Source: Gammaproteobacteria bacterium UBA2965 (GTDB lineage: Bacteria; Pseudomonadota; Gammaproteobacteria; Pseudomonadales; Azotimanducaceae). Taken from it: 64,000 nucleotides of DNA. Below, piece after piece: positions 59,742 through 64,000 of this stretch (position 1 is the first letter of the stretch; each line of letters starts with the position of its first letter). The notes beneath the pieces were generated by a model, which worked only from the letters and a program-made list of their open reading frames with translations, did not search any database and was not told where the DNA came from. The stretch spans positions 121,110 through 185,109 of the forward strand of contig DEBD01000005.1 in NCBI GenBank assembly GCA_002348385.1. The letters are read 5' to 3'. Made by a program: the position numbers and the translations under genes.

Positions 59742-60749
59742 ATGAAAAGCAAGCTGGAATACATATGGCTTGACGGCTACAAGCCAACGCAAAGCTTACG
59801 CAGCAAGACGCGCGTAGAGTCAGATTTCGGTGGCACGCTGGAAGAATGCCCCATGTGGTCGTTCGACGGCAGCTCCACGCTGCAAGCAGACGGCAGCGAT
59901 TCCGACTGCCTGCTAAAGCCAGTGGCGATCGTTCCCGATCCACTCCGCAAGAACGCTTATCTGGTAATGACCGAGGTGCTCAACGCCGACGGGACGCCCC
60001 ACGAGTCCAATGGACGCGCCACCATCGACGACGACGATGAGGACTTCTGGTTCGGCTTCGAGCAGGAGTACTTCCTGTGGGATCCGGTATCCGATCTGCC
60101 GCCCGGGTTCCCCGATCGCGGCTATCCTCGGCCTCAGGGGCCTTACTACTGCTCCGTGGGGGCCATCAACACTTACGGGCGAGAGTGCATCGAAGAGCAT
60201 CTGGACGCGTGTCTGGAAGCAGGCATCAACGTAGAGGGTATCAATGCGGAAGTGGCTGCAGGCCAGTGGGAATTTCAGGTGTTCGCAAAAGGTGCAAAGC
60301 GCGCCGGCGACGAGACCTGGATCGCCCGCTACATCCTCGAGCGTACTGCCGAGAAGCATGGGTTTGCCATTGAGTGGCACCCGAAGCCTCTGGGTGATAC
60401 CGACTGGAACGGCTCGGGCATGCACGCCAACTTCTCCAATGAGGTCATGCGCGAATCCGGCAACGAAGACGTGTTTCACGCCATCTGCGAGTGTTTCGGC
60501 AAGAACATCGGCCGGCACATCCCCGTGTATGGTGCCGACAACGATCAGCGGCTGACCGGCCAGCACGAGACCCAGTCTATCGATACCTTCAGCTACGGCG
60601 TATCCGACCGTGGCGCGTCAATCCGCATCCCGGTAGGGACAGTGGACGACGGCTGGAAGGGTCGGCTGGAAGACCGTCGGCCGGCATCCAACGCCGATCC
60701 CTACAAGGTTGCGGCGGCCATCATCAAGACCACCAAAGAAGCGCTGTAA
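59742..60749 (+). CDS. glnII: Glutamine synthetase type II (GSII)
   Basis: The 335-residue enzyme is the short eukaryote-like form: EYIWLDGYKPTQSLRSKTRV, WSFDGSSTLQA, FGFEQEYFLWDP with the metal Glu, NAEVAAGQWEFQVF, GSGMHANFSNEVMR and RGASIRIPVGT with the ATP/Glu site. It makes glutamine from glutamate, ATP and ammonia as an octa/decamer. It lacks the adenylylation-loop Tyr region of GSI, so control is transcriptional. A GAGGAGG site lies 11 nt before the ATG. GSII is known from rhizobia and Streptomyces and is uncommon in gammaproteobacteria. Confidence 0.96.
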   Translation: MKSKLEYIWLDGYKPTQSLRSKTRVESDFGGTLEECPMWSFDGSSTLQADGSDSDCLLKPVAIVPDPLRKNAYLVMTEVLNADGTPHESNGRATIDDDDEDFWFGFEQEYFLWDPVSDLPPGFPDRGYPRPQGPYYCSVGAINTYGRECIEEHLDACLEAGINVEGINAEVAAGQWEFQVFAKGAKRAGDETWIARYILERTAEKHGFAIEWHPKPLGDTDWNGSGMHANFSNEVMRESGNEDVFHAICECFGKNIGRHIPVYGADNDQRLTGQHETQSIDTFSYGVSDRGASIRIPVGTVDDGWKGRLEDRRPASNADPYKVAAAIIKTTKEAL

Positions 60750-60758
60750 GGACCCGCC

Positions 60759-60788
60759 GCGAGCCCGAGTCGGGTGACTCGGGCTCGC
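60759..60788 (+). terminator. Stem-loop after the GSII gene
   Basis: A perfect 13-bp stem (60759-60771 with 60776-60788; arm begins GCGAGCCCGAGTC) closes a GGGT loop, 9 nt after the stop. No T-run follows, so termination may rely on Rho or the hairpin may protect the 3' end. The rest of the 270-nt gap to the next gene shows no clear promoter. Confidence 0.65.
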
Positions 60789-61019
60789 CCCGCCGTCCCC
60801 CTCATAGGTGTCACCATTCCCGCGGTCGCAACGCACCCGATGGAGCCGCGACGTGCGCGCCGGGCCTTTCATGCGACCCTACGCTCCGCCGGAAGCCAGG
60901 GAATACGTGGGCAAAGTCAGCCTGGGTCTCATGCCTGACGAATAGCCTGCAAACTCACCGCCTCCCCCCCGTATCCAAAGTGTGTCACGATAGCGTCTTT
61001 GCATTGACAGAACAGACTC

Positions 61020-62261
61020 ATGGCCGAAGCAGTTTCACTCTATAAAGGCCCCGCGCGACACCACCAGCGCTATCCCGAGATGGGAACCGGGCCCGTTCCC
61101 ATCGAGCCGTACATATCCGAAGACCACTATCGTCTGGAGCTTGAGCACGTGTTCAAGCGCGTGTGGCTGTACGCTTGCCGGGTGGAGCAGATCAGCCAGC
61201 CGGGCGACTTCATAGTAGTGGATCTCCCGCCCTGCGAAACCTCTGTGATACTGGTGCGCGACCAGCAGGGAACTATCCGCGGCTTCCACAACATGTGTTC
61301 GCACCGAGGCAACAAGATTTCCTACGATGCATCTGGAAACACGGACGCGTTCACCTGCGGATTCCACGGCTGGTTGTACGGACTGGATGGCGAATTGCAG
61401 TTCGTGCCAGACGAACACAACTATTTCGATCTCGACAAGGGCTGTCTGGGTCTCTCACCGGTGCACGTGGACGATTGGGAAGGGTTCGTATTCCTGAACG
61501 TGGACCCACAACCGAAGGAAACCCTTCAGCAGTATCTAGGCGAACTTGGCGCTGGCCTGCACGGCTACCCATTCGAGGAGCTATCAGGGAAGGTGCACCG
61601 CTTCGAGACGGTGGTGAACGCCAACTGGAAGTTGGTGAAAGATGCTTTCCAGGAAACCTGCCACACACCCTATCAGCATCGCCGCTCGCTGCCGGACGCT
61701 TACCGCAACAGTGACAACCCGCATACCCGGCTCATCGACATCGGGGTGTTGGGGCATCACGGCCGAGCATCCCTGTTTGGCAACATGGCGCACGTGCCCA
61801 GCCCTGTCGCGAGCCATGCCTACGCGCATGGGGCCACCATCGTCAGCGCGGCGCTGAGCGACGAAGAGTCGAAGGAAACCTCTGCGCCAGGAGTCAATCC
61901 CACCAACAGCCCGGACTGGTCCTTTGAGCTCAACGTGTTCTTCCCGGCGTTCTTCATAGCGGTGGCCCGGGGCAGCTATTTCGCACACCAGTTTCTGCCG
62001 CTGAGCGTGGACAAAACCCTGTGGCAATCTGCCATCTGCTACCCGGAACCGGACAACATGGCCGAGCAGTTCTCTCAGGAGTACAGTCGGGTCATGTTTC
62101 GCGACATCATGGTGGAGGATGGTCGCCAGATCGAGGAAACCCAGAGCATGCTGCGCAGTGGTGCCAAGCAGCACTTCATTCTCAAAGATGAAGAACTGCT
62201 AATCCGGCACACGCTGTTTGAAGTGGACCGGATGATCCAGGAAGGCCTGGCCGCGTCATGA
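61020..62261 (+). CDS. Rieske non-haem iron oxygenase, alpha subunit
   Basis: The 413-residue protein has MCSHRGNKI and CGFHGWLYG for the Rieske 2Fe-2S cluster and NWKLVKDAFQETCHTPYQH with His-x4-His for the mononuclear iron. It is closer to the classic ring-hydroxylating alpha pattern than the Rieske protein at 38129 (NACAHRGGPV), so the two are separate enzymes. No beta subunit or electron-transfer gene adjoins; a small unknown protein is coupled to it by a 4-nt overlap. The substrate is unknown. Confidence 0.93.
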   Translation: MAEAVSLYKGPARHHQRYPEMGTGPVPIEPYISEDHYRLELEHVFKRVWLYACRVEQISQPGDFIVVDLPPCETSVILVRDQQGTIRGFHNMCSHRGNKISYDASGNTDAFTCGFHGWLYGLDGELQFVPDEHNYFDLDKGCLGLSPVHVDDWEGFVFLNVDPQPKETLQQYLGELGAGLHGYPFEELSGKVHRFETVVNANWKLVKDAFQETCHTPYQHRRSLPDAYRNSDNPHTRLIDIGVLGHHGRASLFGNMAHVPSPVASHAYAHGATIVSAALSDEESKETSAPGVNPTNSPDWSFELNVFFPAFFIAVARGSYFAHQFLPLSVDKTLWQSAICYPEPDNMAEQFSQEYSRVMFRDIMVEDGRQIEETQSMLRSGAKQHFILKDEELLIRHTLFEVDRMIQEGLAAS

Positions 62262-62581
62262 GCACCACCCTGCCGGAGCAATTCGCCGACCTGGCGCCGT
62301 TGGCCGACTGGTCACTTCCCACCATGGCCGAGCGCAGCGCGCGACGCAGTGCCAGCAGCATGGAAGATCTGCAGGGCTTTTACGATGCCATGCTGCCACG
62401 ACTGGAGGAGATCCTCGCCTATCTTTCCGGGCTTCCCACCAGCGATCAGAACCCGGAAAACCAGAACCTGCTAGACCTCACCAAATCGCTGGCTGAAGTG
62501 TCGCCCGCCGTGGAGTTGTTTTTCGAACCGACTGTCTCGTACGGCTACGACGTACACCGGTTCTCCGCAGATCCCGAGTAG
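62258..62581 (+). CDS. Small protein coupled to the Rieske oxygenase
   Basis: The 107-residue protein is soluble and mainly helical: MAERSARRSASSMEDLQGFYDAML, then LEEILAYLSGLPTSDQNPENQNLLDLTKSLAEVS and a C-terminal VELFFEPTVSYGYDVHRF. I do not recognise a family. The ATGA overlap with the Rieske stop implies joint translation and probably a shared function, such as a stabilising or accessory subunit. It is not the beta subunit, which would be near 160-180 residues with an NTF2 fold. Confidence 0.7.
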   Translation: MSTTLPEQFADLAPLADWSLPTMAERSARRSASSMEDLQGFYDAMLPRLEEILAYLSGLPTSDQNPENQNLLDLTKSLAEVSPAVELFFEPTVSYGYDVHRFSADPE

Positions 62582-62618
62582 GTCGCTCAACAAGCAGGGT
62601 GCCACTCAGGAATAGTGG

Positions 62619-63329
62619 CTACTCGTAGAGCACCACCGGCGTCCAGTCACCGTCGAATTCCTGGGTGTCGCGCCAAATCCGGCGGTTGGCTGAATCAAGC
62701 GGCTGCTCGTTCACCCGCCGCGGACTGCCCGTATCGGCCACTTCGAACGCGGCCACCGATCCGCCTGCAAAATCCACAATGCTCAACCCACCACGCTCGC
62801 CCTTGAGCGTGCCAGCATTGAGCAACACCAGGTTACGGAAGTCGATCAGCACCCGAAAGTGAATATGACCGTTGATCAGAAAGCGGAACTGTCCCCCATC
62901 GAGCAGCGTATCGAGCCCTTTGTGGGCGCGGGACGATGTCGACTGCGTGCCCGGCCACACCTGACCGAGGTCGTCGTCGCCGACCCCGTGGCACAACAGT
63001 ACCGATCCTCGCGCGCTCTCCAGTACCTGCTGGCGCGGCAGGTGCGTCAGAAACTGCAGGCTTTCATCGCTCAGCGTGTCCCGCTGGTGCGCATCCGGCA
63101 CGTGGCGAACCCGGTCTTGCAGCAGCCACCGATCGTGATTGCCCGCCACGGTGTGAACGCCGGCCTGCCACAGCAATCGGCAGCTGGTTTCCAGGCTGCC
63201 TCGGCCGTCGGCAATGTCTCCCGTACATACGATGGCATCCACCCGCTGACCGTGCAGCCACTCCAGCGCCTGCGACAGACGCTCGTGCTCCGCGTGAACG
63301 TCGCCAATTACGGCTAGCCGCGCAACCAG
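62619..63329 (-). CDS. Metallophosphoesterase, apparent CTG start
   Basis: The calcineurin-like protein needs its N-terminal strand: from CTG at 63329 the frame reads VARLAVIGDVHAEHERL, with the metal motif GDVHA, then CTGDIADGRG and VAGNHDRWL, and later GHIHFRV. A GGAGG site lies six nt before that CTG. The first ordinary start (GTG, 63242) would drop the D-x-H ligands, so CTG initiation is inferred; the product is 236 residues. Two such genes occur in tandem here, with a related one at 63363. The substrate is unknown. Confidence 0.82.
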   Translation of the reverse strand: MVARLAVIGDVHAEHERLSQALEWLHGQRVDAIVCTGDIADGRGSLETSCRLLWQAGVHTVAGNHDRWLLQDRVRHVPDAHQRDTLSDESLQFLTHLPRQQVLESARGSVLLCHGVGDDDLGQVWPGTQSTSSRAHKGLDTLLDGGQFRFLINGHIHFRVLIDFRNLVLLNAGTLKGERGGLSIVDFAGGSVAAFEVADTGSPRRVNEQPLDSANRRIWRDTQEFDGDWTPVVLYE

Positions 63330-63362
63330 CCGCCACCTCCAGCCTCAGGGCAACCGGACACG

Positions 63363-63908
63363 CTAGTCGTGCCGCTCGATGAGCGACAAACCGTCGTCAT
63401 GGATCTGGTGCAGTTCCACGGACACAGCGCTTTCGCTGATCTCCAGCAAGCCGATGGTGCCGTGGCGCGTGGACTGGTTGTTCGGCAGGGTGGGAGACCC
63501 CGGATTCACGTATAGGCGGCCTTCCACCCGATGCATTTCAGCCCTGTGGGTGTGTCCGTAGATCACCACCTGAGGGTCGCCGGCGGCAAATACCCGATCT
63601 AGCTGTCGCTGCAGGCGGGAAGCGTCGGCGCGCCTCGGTGTGGGAAACTTGTGCACCAGTCCCACCTGAACGCCCGCCAGGGAGCCGAGCCACACTTCCT
63701 TAAGCTTGGGATGGCTGACCCCGTAATCCCCGTTTCCGGCGCACACGAAGGTAGGCGCCAGAGTCTCCAGCTCGTCGATCACCTCCCCCACATGTAGATC
63801 GCCCGCATGCAGGATGCAGTCTACGCTGCGAAATGCCTCGTGAACCTGTGGCCACAGTGATCCGATGCTGCCCGGCATGTGGGTGTCCGCAATGAGGCCC
63901 ACCCGCAT
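63363..63908 (-). CDS. Metallophosphoesterase (YfcE/MJ0936-like)
   Basis: The 181-residue protein has VGLIADTHMPG (D-x-H), ILHAGDLHVGEV, CAGNGDYG and IYGHTHRAEMHRVEGRLYVNPGSPTLP, the complete motif series of the YfcE phosphodiesterase family. Length is normal for it. ATG at 63908 is used; an in-frame GTG two codons upstream is also open and no ribosome site decides. It lies 33 nt before the larger metallophosphoesterase gene, so the two form one unit. Confidence 0.93.
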   Translation of the reverse strand: MRVGLIADTHMPGSIGSLWPQVHEAFRSVDCILHAGDLHVGEVIDELETLAPTFVCAGNGDYGVSHPKLKEVWLGSLAGVQVGLVHKFPTPRRADASRLQRQLDRVFAAGDPQVVIYGHTHRAEMHRVEGRLYVNPGSPTLPNNQSTRHGTIGLLEISESAVSVELHQIHDDGLSLIERHD

Positions 63909-64000
63909 TCTCACGCGCGTCGAAAGATGTGATTCGATGTCGTAACTCCTGCTCCAAGCGCACAGTATAGATCAGGCAGCAGGCCCTCGCGCCGGGCCGG

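Noticed and set aside
60871..60945. 24-codon open frame (MRPYAPPEAREYV...) between GSII and the Rieske gene
   Set aside because: No ribosome site or recognisable family; too short to support, although a degraded gene end is possible.
61004..61009. Perfect TTGACA before the Rieske gene at 61020
   Set aside because: A matching -10 would fall inside the coding region and none is present; judged chance.
1..64000. tRNA, rRNA, CRISPR arrays, insertion sequences, integrases
   Set aside because: No clover-leaf-like, repeat-spacer or transposase patterns were recognised on reading; a covariance or profile search could still find small RNAs.

Overview
The window is dense bacterial chromosome of fairly high GC content. 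A TonB-dependent receptor with signal peptide and TonB box implies an outer membrane, so the host is Gram-negative. TonB receptor, CYP153, GPH- and spinster-type transporters, NAD-linked formate dehydrogenase and the expansion of SDR, luciferase-like and acyl-CoA genes together fit Pseudomonadota, probably a hydrocarbon-, steroid- or terpenoid-degrading gamma- (or alpha-) proteobacterium. This placement is inferred from gene content only; no rRNA or tRNA is visible.

Layout. (1) 1-8.3 kb: the tail of a probable deazaflavin-type nitroreductase; a minus-strand operon P450 - nitroreductase - VOC protein; a divergent plus-strand trio (luciferase-like - SDR - luciferase-like); then a GPH transporter and a Gfo/Idh/MocA dehydrogenase. 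(2) 8.4-24.7 kb: TonB receptor, SDR, MaoC-type hydratase, two abutting acyl-CoA dehydrogenases, acyl-CoA ligase, SCP-x thiolase with a DUF35 partner, two SDRs, amidohydrolase, epoxide hydrolase, SnoaL-like protein and a double cupin. Together these could form a beta-oxidation pathway for a bulky side chain. (3) 24.7-27.4 kb: a luciferase-like oxidoreductase, a YtkA/FixH-like exported protein and a diheme cytochrome c peroxidase. (4) 27.4-48.05 kb: about 20 kb with every gene on the minus strand. It holds two P450s (one a clear CYP153), two TetR regulators, a Rieske oxygenase, an SRPBCC protein, a flavoprotein, an amidohydrolase, two luciferase-like enzymes, an SDR, an MFS carrier, a nitroreductase and a complete NAD-dependent formate dehydrogenase operon (fdsG-B-A-fdhD-fdsD). 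(5) 48.2-55.6 kb: an ETHE1-like persulfide dioxygenase, a second thiolase/DUF35 pair of aldolase type, a deletion-pseudogene of a luciferase-like oxidoreductase, a PhyH-type dioxygenase, a membrane metalloprotease, a truncated haemoglobin and a nitronate monooxygenase. (6) 55.7-64 kb: a spinster-type MFS carrier, two tandem paralogous SDRs, a MaoC protein, a type II glutamine synthetase behind a sigma-54/NtrC-type promoter, a second Rieske oxygenase and two metallophosphoesterases.

The common theme is oxidative attack (three P450s, two Rieske oxygenases, one PhyH enzyme, six intact luciferase-like flavoenzymes), followed by alcohol oxidation (seven SDRs), CoA activation, heteromeric acyl-CoA dehydrogenation, hydration and thiolytic or aldolytic cleavage. 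The set {paired ACADs, MaoC, thiolase-fold protein + DUF35, P450} resembles the actinobacterial steroid side-chain (igr) module. The second thiolase-fold protein has lost the catalytic Cys and keeps two Tyr at Ltp2-like positions, so it is better read as a retro-aldolase. I see no CRISPR array, insertion sequence, integrase or att site. Two genes appear to use non-canonical starts (CTG and ATC); several other starts were moved on ribosome-binding-site evidence.
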